Assembly: GCF_006547145.1 (NCBI RefSeq) | Contig: NZ_CP041244.1 | Coordinates: forward strand, 4,340,001 to 4,404,000 | Origin: Actinomadura sp. WMMA1423 | GTDB taxonomy: Bacteria > Actinomycetota > Actinomycetes > Streptosporangiales > Streptosporangiaceae | Direction: 5' to 3' | Length of the DNA stretch: 64,000 nucleotides | Shown: in pieces, positions 1 to 8,544 of the stretch | How positions within the stretch are numbered: position 1 is the first letter of the stretch | How the letters are laid out: the number at the start of each line of letters is the position of its first letter | Made by a program: the position numbers and the translations under genes | Notes under the pieces: generated by a model | The model's input: the letters and a program-made list of their open reading frames with translations, nothing else | The model's database searches: none | What the model was told of the DNA's origin: nothing

Positions 1-345
1 TACCTCGCGAAGACCGGCGGGCAGCTGCTGCTCTACACGTCCAGCTCCTACACCCGCGGGCGCGCCGACTACAGCCTCTACTCCTCCGCCAAGGCGGCCA
101 CGGTGAACCTCACCCAGGCCCTGGCGGACGAGTGGTCCGGCGACGGCGTGCGGATCAACTGCATCAACCCCGAGCGGACCAGCACCCCCATGCGGACCGC
201 GGCGTTCGGCCAGGAGCCCCCGAACACCCTGCTGAGCGCCGACCAGGTGGCCCGGACCTCCCTGAACGTCCTGCTCTCCGGCCTCACCGGGCAGGTCATC
301 GACGTGCGCCGTGAAGACCCCCTCACCGGCGGCCGCTCCGGCTGA
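1..345 (+). CDS. C-terminal part of an SDR oxidoreductase, probably the second half of a cytidylyltransferase/SDR fusion (partial)
   Basis: The reading frame is open from base 1, so the gene starts outside the window. The visible 114 residues carry the SDR active-site signature, with Tyr and Lys in YSLYSSAK, followed by the usual RINCINPERTSTPM segment after the catalytic helix. The ending, with GQVIDVRREDP, resembles the C-terminus of the Bcs1-like bifunctional enzymes that make CDP-ribitol (IspD/TarI-like cytidylyltransferase fused to an SDR). That assignment is an inference: the cytidylyltransferase half is not in the window. The next gene is a CDP-glycerol/ribitol phosphotransferase, which fits supply of the activated alditol for a teichoic-acid-like polymer. 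A stand-alone SDR remains possible. Confidence 0.75.
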   Translation, partial: YLAKTGGQLLLYTSSSYTRGRADYSLYSSAKAATVNLTQALADEWSGDGVRINCINPERTSTPMRTAAFGQEPPNTLLSADQVARTSLNVLLSGLTGQVIDVRREDPLTGGRSG

Positions 346-454
346 CGCCGCCCCACCCCCCGCACGCGCCCGCTCGGCCCAGCGGGCGCAGCCCCCTTCC
401 CCTCTCCCAACTGCGCCACCACCCCCCGGGGCGCTGACAAGACGGAGGTGTGCC

Positions 455-2263
455 GTGCGGCGTTTCGTCTCCCGGTACTCGGTTCTCATGCGGTACTCAT
501 CGGTGCTCTGGCTGCCCGTCACACTCGGGCTGCTGATCGGGGCGGCCGCGGCCGGGGCGCCCTGGGCGTTCCTCGGCGCCGCCGTGCTCTGCTACGCGGC
601 CGAGTTCGCCGTGGGGCGGTCGCTGCCGGACGCGGCCAGGCCGCTGCGCTGGGGCCAGATGACCCCCGGCGCGCGGGTGCTGATCCGGCAGGGCGCCCTC
701 GTGCTGCTGCTCGTCCAGGCGGGCGACGCCGGCCGGACGACGATCGCGCTGGCCGCCGTCGGCCTCCTGGTGGTCGACTGGCTCCGGGCCGCGATCCTCG
801 CCGGCGCCGTCGCCTCGCGCCGCGTCAACCGGCTGCCCTTCGCCACCCTCAACCTCGGGGAGGGCGAGCCGGCGCTCCCCGGCCCGGACCCCGTCTGGCA
901 GGCCCGGCTGATCCTCCTCCTGGAGAGCCACGCCGACCTCCTGCCGCTGCTGTTCGGCACCGCCGGACTCATGCTCGGCGTTCCGGCGCTCGTGTTCGCC
1001 GGGCTCCTCGGCACCGCGGCGGCGGCCGCCGCCACCGCGGCCGCGCAGACGCCCCGGCTGCGCCGGATGCGCGCCCTGCTGAACACCGACCGGATGACCC
1101 GCGACGTGCAGCGCCGCGTGAAGCGCTACAAGCCCGAGGTCGTGCTGTACTTCACCGGCCCGGTCACGACCGTCTACCAGGCCAACATGTGGCTGGAGAC
1201 GCTGGAGCGGCTGGAGCGCAAGGCGATGGTCCTCGTCCGCTCCCCCGAGGTCGTCGGCGCGCTCGCGCCAACCCGGCTGCCGGTCGTGTGCATCACCCGT
1301 GCCGAGGAGATGATGAACTTCGACCTCGGCACGGTGAAGGTCGCGCTCTACCCGGGCAACACCGGCAAGAACCTCCACCTGCTCCGCGAGGAGCACATCA
1401 AGCACGTGTTCGTCGGGCACGGCGACAGCGACAAGGGCCCGAGCTCCAACCCGGTCAGCAAGGTGTTCGACGAGGTGTGGGTTGCCGGCCCGGCGGGCCG
1501 CGACCGCTACCGCAACTCCGACGCGGGCGTGCGCGACGAGGCCATCGTCGAGGTGGGCCGGCCGCAGCTCGGAGAGATCACCACCGAGCCGTCCGGCGGG
1601 CCCGTCCCCACCGTCCTGTACGCCCCCACGTGGGAGGGCTGGGACAACGAGCACGGCTACAGCTCGCTGCTCGGGATGGGCGAGCGGATCGTCCGCACCC
1701 TGCTGGAGCAGGGGCCGCGGCTGCGCGTCATCTACCGGCCGCACCCCTACACCGGGCGGCGGCTCCCCGAGGCCGCGGCCGTGCACGAGCGGCTCATGCG
1801 GATGATCGAGCGGGGGAACCGCGACGGGGCGGGCGGCCACCGGGTGGTCACCGGCGCGGACGCCTCCCTCTACGAGTGCTTCAACCGCTCGGACATGCTG
1901 ATCACCGACATCTCCAGCGTGATCTCCGACTACATCCCGAGCCTGAAGCCGTACGTCGTCACCAACCCCGAGGGGATGGACGAGGGGGCCTTCCGGACCG
2001 AGTTCCCGTCCGCCTCGGCCGCCTACCTGCTGGGCCCGGACTGCCGCGAGCTGCCCGACATCCTCGCCGTCGCGGCGACCCCCGGCCAGGACCCGCTGGC
2101 CGCGGAGCGGCGGAGGCTGCGCGACTACCTGCTGGGCCCCGAGCACCCGGACGCGATGACCCGGTTCGCCGCCGCCGTCGACGCGCTGGCGCAGGCCGGC
2201 CCCAGGTCGACGATGTACGGGGGCTCGCGCAAGGCCGTCACGGCCGGCTCCGAACCCGCCTAG
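455..2263 (+). CDS. Membrane-anchored CDP-glycerol/CDP-ribitol polyol-phosphate transferase (TagB/TagF/TarL family)
   Basis: The predicted 602-residue protein has an N-terminal third with at least three hydrophobic segments (about residues 16-54, 75-115 and 165-200), then a soluble domain typical of the CDP-glycerol:poly(glycerophosphate) transferase family: VVLYFTGP near the domain start, GHGDSDKG, LYAPTWEGW, YRPHP, and the late ITDISSVISDY motif. These enzymes transfer polyol phosphate from CDP-polyol to a growing wall teichoic acid at the inner membrane face. The GTG start at 455 was chosen because GGAGG lies 7 bases upstream; the frame is open back to 311 but that stretch overlaps the preceding gene and is Pro/Ala-rich. 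Substrate (glycerol or ribitol phosphate) cannot be told from sequence alone. Confidence 0.88.
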   Translation: MRRFVSRYSVLMRYSSVLWLPVTLGLLIGAAAAGAPWAFLGAAVLCYAAEFAVGRSLPDAARPLRWGQMTPGARVLIRQGALVLLLVQAGDAGRTTIALAAVGLLVVDWLRAAILAGAVASRRVNRLPFATLNLGEGEPALPGPDPVWQARLILLLESHADLLPLLFGTAGLMLGVPALVFAGLLGTAAAAAATAAAQTPRLRRMRALLNTDRMTRDVQRRVKRYKPEVVLYFTGPVTTVYQANMWLETLERLERKAMVLVRSPEVVGALAPTRLPVVCITRAEEMMNFDLGTVKVALYPGNTGKNLHLLREEHIKHVFVGHGDSDKGPSSNPVSKVFDEVWVAGPAGRDRYRNSDAGVRDEAIVEVGRPQLGEITTEPSGGPVPTVLYAPTWEGWDNEHGYSSLLGMGERIVRTLLEQGPRLRVIYRPHPYTGRRLPEAAAVHERLMRMIERGNRDGAGGHRVVTGADASLYECFNRSDMLITDISSVISDYIPSLKPYVVTNPEGMDEGAFRTEFPSASAAYLLGPDCRELPDILAVAATPGQDPLAAERRRLRDYLLGPEHPDAMTRFAAAVDALAQAGPRSTMYGGSRKAVTAGSEPA

Positions 2264-2301
2264 AGTTGACCCCGAAAAGCCCGTCCGACACTAGAGGGTC
2301 C

Positions 2302-4299
2302 ATGCCGCAACCCCTGGTCAGCGTGATCGTCCCGGTCTACAACTGCCGGGACACGGTGGCCCGTGCGCTGGAATCGGTCTTCGCCCAGACCCTGCCCGCC
2401 GACCGGATCGAGACGATCGCGGTCGACGACGGCTCGACCGACGGCGGCGCCGAGCTGCTGGACGAGCTGGCCGCGGACCGCGAGCGGCTGACGGTCGTCC
2501 ACCAGCCGAACTCGGGCGGCGCGGGGGCGCCGCGCAACCGCGGTCTGGAGCGGGCGTCCGGGGAGTTCGTCTTCTTCCTGGACGCCGACGACCGGCTCGG
2601 CCCCGAGGCGCTGGAGCGGATGACCGCGATGGCCGAGCGCAACGGCACCGACATCGTGCTCGGCAAGCAGGTCGGGACGGGCGGCCGCAAGGTGCCCCGG
2701 GTGTTCGAGCGGACCATCGAGCGCACCCACGTGCTCGACCCGGACTGCGACCTGTTCCCCCGCATGTCGATGGCCGCCCTCCAGCTGTTCCGCCGCTCCC
2801 TGGTCGAGCGCGCCGGGCTCCGCTTCACCGAAGGCCTGCTCTCCCACGAGGACCAGCTCTTCACCGCGGGCGCCTACCTGAACGCCCGCGGCGTGTCCGT
2901 CCTGGCCGACTACGACTGCTACTACTGGGCGGCGCGGGAGGACGGGAGCAGCAGCACCCAGCTCGGCGGCGCGCCGACGAGCGACGTGCACGCGATCGCG
3001 GGGCGGGCGATGGCGATGGTCGCCGAGCACACCGAGCCGGGCGAGATCCGGGAGCGGCTGCACTACCGGTACCTGCTGCTGGAGGTCTTCGGGCTGCTCG
3101 AGAAGCGGTACCTGAAGTCCGCGGGCGAGGAGCGCGCCTGCACCCTCAAGGGGTGCCGGGAGCTCATGGCCGCCTGGCTCACCCCGGCGCTGCTGGAGCG
3201 CTACGCCCCCCGCCACCGGCTGCTGGCGTACTGCCTCGACCACCATCTCGACGCGGAACTGACCGAACTCCTGCGGTTCCTCCAGCGCGGGAAGCGTCCC
3301 CGCGTCCGCCTCGACGACGGGCACGCCTACTTCACGTACCCCTTCTTCCGCGACTCCTCCGTGAACATCCCCGACGCGTGCTTCGAGACCGGTGAGGCGC
3401 TGCGGCTCCAGTGCGCCCTGACGGCGATGGCATGGACGGACGGCGCCCTGGCGATCGACGGCGAACTCCAGCTCCGCGACGTGGAGGAGGGGGCGCCGGA
3501 GGTCCACCTGGTGCTGGAGGGCGGCGGCCGCCATCGGGTGGAGTGCGACGTGCGCCCCGTGACCCGCACCGACACGGGCATCTCCACCTCTTTCACGGCG
3601 AGCGTCGAGCCGCCGCAGGGCTCGTGGCCGGACGGCCAGTGGACGGTGCGCCTGGAGATGGCCCTGGAAGGGCACACGCTCAGCGTCCCGGTGACCAGAC
3701 CGCGGGATTTCGATCTTCCCCCCGCCGCCCTCGTCGAGGACGGCGGCCGCCCCCGGCTGGTACGGCCGCTGCCCGCGCGGGGACGGGGCGAGCTCGCTCT
3801 CGAGGCGGGCGGCGCGTTCGGTCCGGGCGACGTGCGGCACGTCGAGGTCGCCCCGGGACCGGACGGGCGGCTGGTCGTGCTGTGCGAGCCGCCGCCCGCC
3901 CTGACCGCGCGGCCGCCGTCCATGAGCCTGCTGTTCCAGCGGCCCGGCGGCGGCGAGGTCCTGCGCGCTCCGCTCGTACCCGAACCTGGGCGGCCGGGCC
4001 GCCGCCGCGCCGACGTCTCGTGGGCCGGTGCCCGGCCCGGGGGCTGGCGCGCGTCCATCGAGATCGACGGCGTGGGCGGCCCGGTCCGGGTTCGGCTCCC
4101 GGACGGCGGCGGCCTCGTCGGGCCGCTGACCGTGTCGGTGTTCCCGCCGCGCCGCGTCCACGTCCGGCTCGGCGGCCCGCTGACCGTGCACGTCACGGCG
4201 CCGCTGACGGCGCTGCGGCGGCGCCTGCGGCGCGTGCGGCGCCGTCTCGCGCCCGGGGCATCGGGCGACCAACGCAACGTCAAGGAAGGCAGCGAATGA
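2302..4299 (+). CDS. Family 2 glycosyltransferase, TarP/TarS-like, with long C-terminal region
   Basis: The 665-residue protein starts with a GT-A fold of family GT2: VSVIVPVYN, then VDDGSTDGG, QPNSGGAGAPRN and the metal/nucleotide site FFLDADDRL within the first 100 residues. The QPNSGG...PRN arrangement is shared with TarS/TarP-type enzymes that add sugars to poly(ribitol phosphate). Residues from about 300 on form beta-rich domains of unclear family, as expected for trimerisation or carbohydrate-binding modules, ending in an Arg-rich tail. It starts 38 bases after the polyol-phosphate transferase with an AGAGGG site, and its stop overlaps the next start (ATGA at 4296). A paralogue lies at 12717-14357. 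The acceptor is inferred to be the local wall polymer. Confidence 0.85.
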   Translation: MPQPLVSVIVPVYNCRDTVARALESVFAQTLPADRIETIAVDDGSTDGGAELLDELAADRERLTVVHQPNSGGAGAPRNRGLERASGEFVFFLDADDRLGPEALERMTAMAERNGTDIVLGKQVGTGGRKVPRVFERTIERTHVLDPDCDLFPRMSMAALQLFRRSLVERAGLRFTEGLLSHEDQLFTAGAYLNARGVSVLADYDCYYWAAREDGSSSTQLGGAPTSDVHAIAGRAMAMVAEHTEPGEIRERLHYRYLLLEVFGLLEKRYLKSAGEERACTLKGCRELMAAWLTPALLERYAPRHRLLAYCLDHHLDAELTELLRFLQRGKRPRVRLDDGHAYFTYPFFRDSSVNIPDACFETGEALRLQCALTAMAWTDGALAIDGELQLRDVEEGAPEVHLVLEGGGRHRVECDVRPVTRTDTGISTSFTASVEPPQGSWPDGQWTVRLEMALEGHTLSVPVTRPRDFDLPPAALVEDGGRPRLVRPLPARGRGELALEAGGAFGPGDVRHVEVAPGPDGRLVVLCEPPPALTARPPSMSLLFQRPGGGEVLRAPLVPEPGRPGRRRADVSWAGARPGGWRASIEIDGVGGPVRVRLPDGGGLVGPLTVSVFPPRRVHVRLGGPLTVHVTAPLTALRRRLRRVRRRLAPGASGDQRNVKEGSE

Positions 4300-4925
4300 G
4301 CCACCGGATCCTGCCGAGCGCGCAGGTCGACCCGAGCGCGGAACTCGGCGACGGCACCACGGTGTGGGATCTCGCGCAGATCCGTGAGGACGCACGGCTC
4401 GGCGCGGGCTGCATCGTGGGACGCGGCGCCTATGTCGGGTCCGGGGTGCGGATCGGCGACAACGTCAAGCTGCAGAACCACGCGCTCCTCTACGAGCCGG
4501 CGGTGCTGGAGGACGGCGTGTTCGTCGGTCCCGCCGTCGTCCTCACCAACGACCGCGAGCCCCGCGCCGTCGACCCGGACGGCAAGCTGAAGCGCGCGTC
4601 CGACTGGGAGGCCGTCGGCGTGCACGTCGCCGAGGGCGCGTCCCTCGGCGCCCGCAGCGTGTGCGTCGCCCCGGTCCGGATCGGCCGCTGGGCCATGGTC
4701 GCCGCGGGCGCCGTCGTGACCCGCGACGTGCCCGACTTCGCCCTGGTCGCGGGCGTCCCCGCGCGCCGCATCGGCTGGGTCGGCCGCGCCGGCGCCCGGT
4801 TGGCCGAGCGTCCGGACGAGCCCGGGACGTGGGAGTGCCCGCGGACGGGCGAGCGCTACGCCGAGACCCCCGCCGCGGACGGTTCCGAAGCAAGGGTCCT
4901 CATCGAGAAGGAAGCAGGAAAGTGA
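4296..4925 (+). CDS. Left-handed beta-helix N-acetyltransferase, WbpD/WlbB-like
   Basis: The 209-residue protein is built of hexapeptide repeats (for example GDGTTVWDLAQIREDARLG, VRIGDN, VRIGRW) with the NHALLYEPAVLEDGVFVGP block and a final GVPARRIGWV, all typical of acyltransferases acting on UDP-3-amino sugars. Known relatives WbpD and WlbB acetylate the 3-amino group of UDP-2-acetamido-3-amino-2,3-dideoxy-glucuronate using acetyl-CoA. A short C-terminal extension with WECPRTGERY follows the helix, which also occurs in this subfamily. The gene overlaps both neighbours by 4 bases (ATGA, GTGA), so translation is probably coupled. The matching dehydrogenase and aminotransferase are in the convergent operon at 14347-16484, which supports the proposed substrate. 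Confidence 0.85.
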   Translation: MSHRILPSAQVDPSAELGDGTTVWDLAQIREDARLGAGCIVGRGAYVGSGVRIGDNVKLQNHALLYEPAVLEDGVFVGPAVVLTNDREPRAVDPDGKLKRASDWEAVGVHVAEGASLGARSVCVAPVRIGRWAMVAAGAVVTRDVPDFALVAGVPARRIGWVGRAGARLAERPDEPGTWECPRTGERYAETPAADGSEARVLIEKEAGK

Positions 4926-6013
4926 AGGTCCTCAGCGTTGTCGGCGCACGCCCGCAACTGGTGAAGCTCGCTCCCATCGCCGCCGCCCTGGCCGCCGGCG
5001 GGCACCGGCACGTCATCGTGCACACCGGCCAGCACTATGACGCCGACCTGTCGGACGTGTTCTTCTCCGGCCTCGGCATCCCCGACCCGGACGTGCACCT
5101 CGGCGTCGGGTCGGGCAGCCACGGCGTCCAGACCGGCGCCGTGATGGCCGCCCTGGACCCGATCCTGGAGATGGAGCGCCCCGACTGGGTGCTCGTCTAC
5201 GGCGACACGAACTCGACCCTGGCGGGCGCGGTCTCGGCCGTGAAGCTGCACCTTCCCGTCGCGCACCTGGAGGCGGGGCTCCGCTCGTTCAACCGCCGCA
5301 TGCCGGAGGAGCACAACCGCGTCCTCACCGACCACGCCGCCGACCTGCTGCTCGCCCCGACGGACGAGGCGATGCGCCACCTCGCCGCCGAAGGGCTCGC
5401 GGACCGGAGCGTCCGCACGGGCGACGTGATGGTGGACGTGTGCCTCCGGGTCCGCGACTCGGTCCTCGCCGCTCCCGGCGACGTCCCCGGCCTGCCGGAG
5501 GGGATCGATCCCGAGCGGCCCTACCTCGTGGCGACCCTGCACCGCGCGGAGAACACCGACGACCCGGCCCGTCTCGGCTCGCTCGTCGACTCGCTCGCCG
5601 ACCTCCCGGTGCAGGTCGCGCTGCTCGCCCATCCCCGCCTGGTCGCGCGGGCCGAGGCCCACGGCATCAAGCTGGAGCGGGGCGCCGTCCGTCCCGGCCG
5701 TCCCCTGCCCTATGCGGCCATGGTGGCCGCCGTGCTCGGCTCGCAGGGAGTGGTGACCGACTCCGGGGGGCTGCAGAAGGAGGCGTTCCTGCTCGAACGC
5801 CCCTGCACCACGCTGCGGACCGAGACCGAATGGCCGGAGACGCTCGCCGGCGGTTGGAACGAACTCGTCCCGGACCCCGGCGCGCTCGGTTCCGCCCGCT
5901 GGACGGCGACCGCCACGCGGCCCGCCCCGACCGTGTCGCGCGGCACCCCGTACGGCGACGGCCGCGCGGCCGAGACCGTCGCGGCGGTCCTGGCGGAACG
6001 CGTACGCGGCTGA
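4922..6013 (+). CDS. Non-hydrolysing UDP-N-acetyl sugar 2-epimerase (WecB/WbpI type)
   Basis: The 363-residue protein shows the complete signature of the family: VGARPQLVKLAPI at the N-terminus, HTGQHYD, HLEAGLRSFNRRMPEEHNR in the centre, and DSGGLQKEAF with the later TETEWPET near the C-terminus. WecB converts UDP-GlcNAc to UDP-ManNAc; the sister WbpI/WlbD converts UDP-GlcNAc3NAcA to UDP-ManNAc3NAcA. Because a full set of genes for the diacetamido-uronate route is present here, I favour the WbpI role, but the sequence alone does not separate the two. The GTG start overlaps the preceding stop (GTGA) and has an AGGAA site. It is the last gene of the plus-strand operon. Confidence 0.88.
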   Translation: MKVLSVVGARPQLVKLAPIAAALAAGGHRHVIVHTGQHYDADLSDVFFSGLGIPDPDVHLGVGSGSHGVQTGAVMAALDPILEMERPDWVLVYGDTNSTLAGAVSAVKLHLPVAHLEAGLRSFNRRMPEEHNRVLTDHAADLLLAPTDEAMRHLAAEGLADRSVRTGDVMVDVCLRVRDSVLAAPGDVPGLPEGIDPERPYLVATLHRAENTDDPARLGSLVDSLADLPVQVALLAHPRLVARAEAHGIKLERGAVRPGRPLPYAAMVAAVLGSQGVVTDSGGLQKEAFLLERPCTTLRTETEWPETLAGGWNELVPDPGALGSARWTATATRPAPTVSRGTPYGDGRAAETVAAVLAERVRG

Positions 6014-6045
6014 GGAGGGTCGGCCGCCGTGTGCTGAGGAGGGTC
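6009..6045 (+). repeat. 13-bp direct repeat between convergent operon ends
   Basis: GCTGAGGAGGGTC occurs at 6009-6021 and again at 6033-6045. The first copy covers the stop of the epimerase gene and the second covers the stop of the minus-strand gene ending at 6044. It looks like a small local duplication at the point where the two operons meet; no terminator-like stem with a T tract is visible here. Confidence 0.6.
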
Positions 6046-6598
6046 AGCCGTCGGGATCCAGGGTCCGCACCTGCCGTGTCGTCACGGTGAGGCCCGGATT
6101 CCGGCGGGCCAGCCGCCAGGCGAACGGCGCCGACGTGTCGTCGAGCACGATGACCCGCTTGACGTGGGCCATGTCGATGTCCCGCAGGACGCGGCGCCGT
6201 GCGATGCGGGCCAGCACCAGCGGCCGGACGTGCCGGTAGAACGGCAGGAAGAGCCGCCGGTGGACGGCGCTGGAGACGCGGTTCTGCGCGCGGCCCAGCA
6301 CGCCGCCCACCCTGCCGAGCCGCTTGAACGGCCACACGACGGCCTTGGGCGCCCTGATCACGACCGTGCGCTCCAGCCACGGCAGCGGATGCCTCGCCTC
6401 GGCCGCGTCCAGGCGGTGCAGGCGCGCCCGCTCGTCCAGCTTCCCCCAGCCGCGCGGCTCGGCGGTCACCACGTCGACCTGTGCCCCCTCCTCGTTCAGG
6501 AAGTGGGCGGCCAGCCCGGTGACCCTCTTGTAGCCGCGGCTGTGGCTGCGGGGGTCCATGGCCACGATCAGCACTCGCGGGGACGGTCCGCCGTCCAT
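6044..6598 (-). CDS. Short protein resembling the N-terminal half of a GT-B glycosyltransferase
   Basis: The 184-residue product begins with a Rossmann-like strand and helix (RVLIVAMDPRSHSRGYKR) and a second strand (VDVVTAEPRGW), as in the acceptor domain of GT4 enzymes, then a basic central part and a final IVLDDTSAPFAWRLA segment. It ends where a C-terminal nucleotide-sugar domain would begin. A second protein of the same size and layout is at 8002-8544, so this is probably a distinct family rather than a broken gene. It is the last gene of the minus-strand operon, 20 bases after the glycosyltransferase at 6619. The ATG at 6598 is the first start after that gene. Function is unknown; a partner or scaffold of a neighbouring transferase is a guess. 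Confidence 0.6.
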   Translation of the reverse strand: MDGGPSPRVLIVAMDPRSHSRGYKRVTGLAAHFLNEEGAQVDVVTAEPRGWGKLDERARLHRLDAAEARHPLPWLERTVVIRAPKAVVWPFKRLGRVGGVLGRAQNRVSSAVHRRLFLPFYRHVRPLVLARIARRRVLRDIDMAHVKRVIVLDDTSAPFAWRLARRNPGLTVTTRQVRTLDPDG

Positions 6599-6618
6599 GT
6601 CCACCTCTCCTGCGCCGG

Positions 6619-7995
6619 TCACAGCGCGACGCCGCGCTTGCGAGTGGCCAGCTCGGTCAACCGCCCCAGCAGCGGCTCCAGCGAAACGGTCCGCTCGAAG
6701 CGCGCCGCGTAGGCGCAGGCCTCGTCGACCTGCCGCTGGTCGAGGCCCGCCGCGGCCTTGGCCGCGGCGACCATCGCCCCGGCGACCGCCTTCGGGTCGA
6801 GCCCGCCGGGGTTGAACCACAGCGGGTAGTCGCCGAGGACCTCCTCCGCCGCCGATCCCGGGGCGTGCACCGACACGATGGGACGCCCCGCCGCCATGTA
6901 CTCGAAGATCTTCCCGGAGGTGACGTAGCGCGCGCCTCCCGCGAGGAACACCAGGACGTCGGAGTTCCGGTAGACCTCGTGGAGCTCGGTCTTGGACGCC
7001 GGCCCGCGGTACTCCACCCCCGGCGGGAGGCCCGGACCCGCCTCCCCGTCCTGGTCGAGCGCGGCGGCGAGCCTCTTGCGGAGCTTGTCGTCGGCGCCCT
7101 TGAAGAAACCGAGGTACCCGTGCAGGTCGAGCGCGGCGCCGGTCAGGTCGGGATGCTCGCGGGCACGGGCGAACCCGTCGACCATCGCCTCGATGGGCTG
7201 GTTGGCGGTCAGCGTGCCGACGTAGGAGAAGCGGGGGCGGCGCTCCTCCAGGCCGTCGCGGATCTTCACGGGCGGCTCCACGACGACGTCGAGGGTGTCG
7301 GAGTCCCAGCCGTTCGGCACGACCATCATCCGGTCGGCCACCCGCGGATAGCGTTCGGCGTGCCAGGACCGCAGCGCCTCGTTGACGAAGGCCACGTTGG
7401 ACGCCGACTTCAGCACCCGCCGCTCCCAGGAGTACGCCGGGTGCCCTTCCTCGAACGCGGGTTCCTCGTTGAACAGGTCGAGGGTCCAGGCGTCGCGGTT
7501 GTCGAGGATGTACGGGGTCCGGGTCAGCCCGTGGAACAACCACGCCGCGGCGAACGAGGCGAACGGGTTCCCCGTCGCGAGCACGACGTCGAACCGCTTC
7601 CGGGCGTGCATCCGCAGCGCCCGCCGGACGCTCGCCCACGCCCAGGACGCGTAGTGCTCCGGGAAGACGTGGTCCTTCTTCCACTCGTACACCGAGCGGG
7701 CGAGATGCGGGAACGTGCCGCGGAACCTGCTGTAGTCGCCCAGCTCACGCTGCCACGCGAACAGGTTCAGCCCCGGCCGCACCACCGTGACCCGGGGGTC
7801 CACCGAATCCAGGAGCCTCTCGTCGAACGAGCCGATGGCGTCGCGCAGGAAGGGCATCGGGGCGGCGAAGACCGTGACGTCCCAGCCGCGTTCGACCAGG
7901 AGGTTCGCCGTCGCCCGGGGGCGGTAGACGCCGCTCGCCCTCGACGGCGGGAAGTAGAAGGCCAGGTAGAGCACCCGGGGACGACGTTCGGCCAT
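6619..7995 (-). CDS. GT4-like glycosyltransferase
   Basis: The 458-residue protein has the two-domain GT-B layout. The N-terminal domain opens with RVLYLAFYFPPSRASGVYRP and contains DVVLATGNPFASF; the C-terminal domain has FSYVGTLTANQPIE, the YRNSDVLVFLAGG stretch and the donor-binding EYMAAGRPIVSV with the family Glu-x7-Glu region in EYMAAGRP. Such enzymes transfer a sugar from a nucleotide donor to a lipid-linked or polymer acceptor in the cytoplasm. It lies between the two short half-GT proteins, 6 bases from the one upstream. Which sugar it adds cannot be told. Confidence 0.8.
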   Translation of the reverse strand: MAERRPRVLYLAFYFPPSRASGVYRPRATANLLVERGWDVTVFAAPMPFLRDAIGSFDERLLDSVDPRVTVVRPGLNLFAWQRELGDYSRFRGTFPHLARSVYEWKKDHVFPEHYASWAWASVRRALRMHARKRFDVVLATGNPFASFAAAWLFHGLTRTPYILDNRDAWTLDLFNEEPAFEEGHPAYSWERRVLKSASNVAFVNEALRSWHAERYPRVADRMMVVPNGWDSDTLDVVVEPPVKIRDGLEERRPRFSYVGTLTANQPIEAMVDGFARAREHPDLTGAALDLHGYLGFFKGADDKLRKRLAAALDQDGEAGPGLPPGVEYRGPASKTELHEVYRNSDVLVFLAGGARYVTSGKIFEYMAAGRPIVSVHAPGSAAEEVLGDYPLWFNPGGLDPKAVAGAMVAAAKAAAGLDQRQVDEACAYAARFERTVSLEPLLGRLTELATRKRGVAL

Positions 7996-8001
7996 GGGAT
8001 C

Positions 8002-8544
8002 TCACCCTTCGACGTGACCGGCCAGAGGCCGTTCCTGGGTGCTGCTGTAGGCGAGCCGCGTTCCCGAGCTCACGATCACGTCCGAGAGCTCGGACGCGAG
8101 GACCATGGACCCGGGGTCGCCGACGATGACGACGTCGACCGACCGGCCGCGCAGCAGGTCGCGGGCGATGACGCGCCGCCGGACGCCGGCCGCGTCCCGC
8201 CGGTAGAACCGCGCCAGCCGGCGGTCGACCGGACGGTCGATCCGGCGCACGTAGGCCGAACGCACCCGCTTGCGCAGCCCGCCCAGCGGACCGGGCAGGC
8301 ACACGCGCAGCAGGAGCAGCGGAAGCCTGTTCAGCAGCAGCCGCACGGCGGCGGGCCGGTATCCGCCTTCGAGCCGCGAGAGCTCGACCGTGTCGGCCCC
8401 TTCCGGGATCTGCGGCCCCTTGCGCCATCGGGAGGCCTTGTCCACGAGCACGGTCACCTTGTCGCCGTGCTGGAGGAGGTGTTCGGCCTCGGCGGCGACC
8501 GCGCGCCGCCGGGAGCCGCCGAGGGCGAGGAAGAGGACGTTCAC
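8002..8544 (-). CDS. Short half-GT-B-like protein, relative of the product of 6044-6598
   Basis: The 180-residue product starts NVLFLALGGSRRR, followed by HGDKVTVLVDKASRW and a late VDVVIVGDPGSMVLASEL segment. The order (strand, helix, strand ending in a Trp, basic linker with DRRLARFYRR, buried strand with an Asp, small residues) mirrors the protein encoded at 6044-6598. No C-terminal donor-binding domain is present. The GTG start at 8544 overlaps the upstream stop by 4 bases (GTGA), arguing for a real, translationally coupled gene. The larger upstream open frame is a shadow of the neighbouring gene. Function unknown. Confidence 0.6.
   Translation of the reverse strand: MNVLFLALGGSRRRAVAAEAEHLLQHGDKVTVLVDKASRWRKGPQIPEGADTVELSRLEGGYRPAAVRLLLNRLPLLLLRVCLPGPLGGLRKRVRSAYVRRIDRPVDRRLARFYRRDAAGVRRRVIARDLLRGRSVDVVIVGDPGSMVLASELSDVIVSSGTRLAYSSTQERPLAGHVEG

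Noticed and set aside
497..2146. Long antisense open frame opposite the polyol-phosphate transferase
   Set aside because: It is a product of high GC content: low-complexity Gly/Arg/Ala/His sequence without family motifs, while the plus strand has a full motif set.
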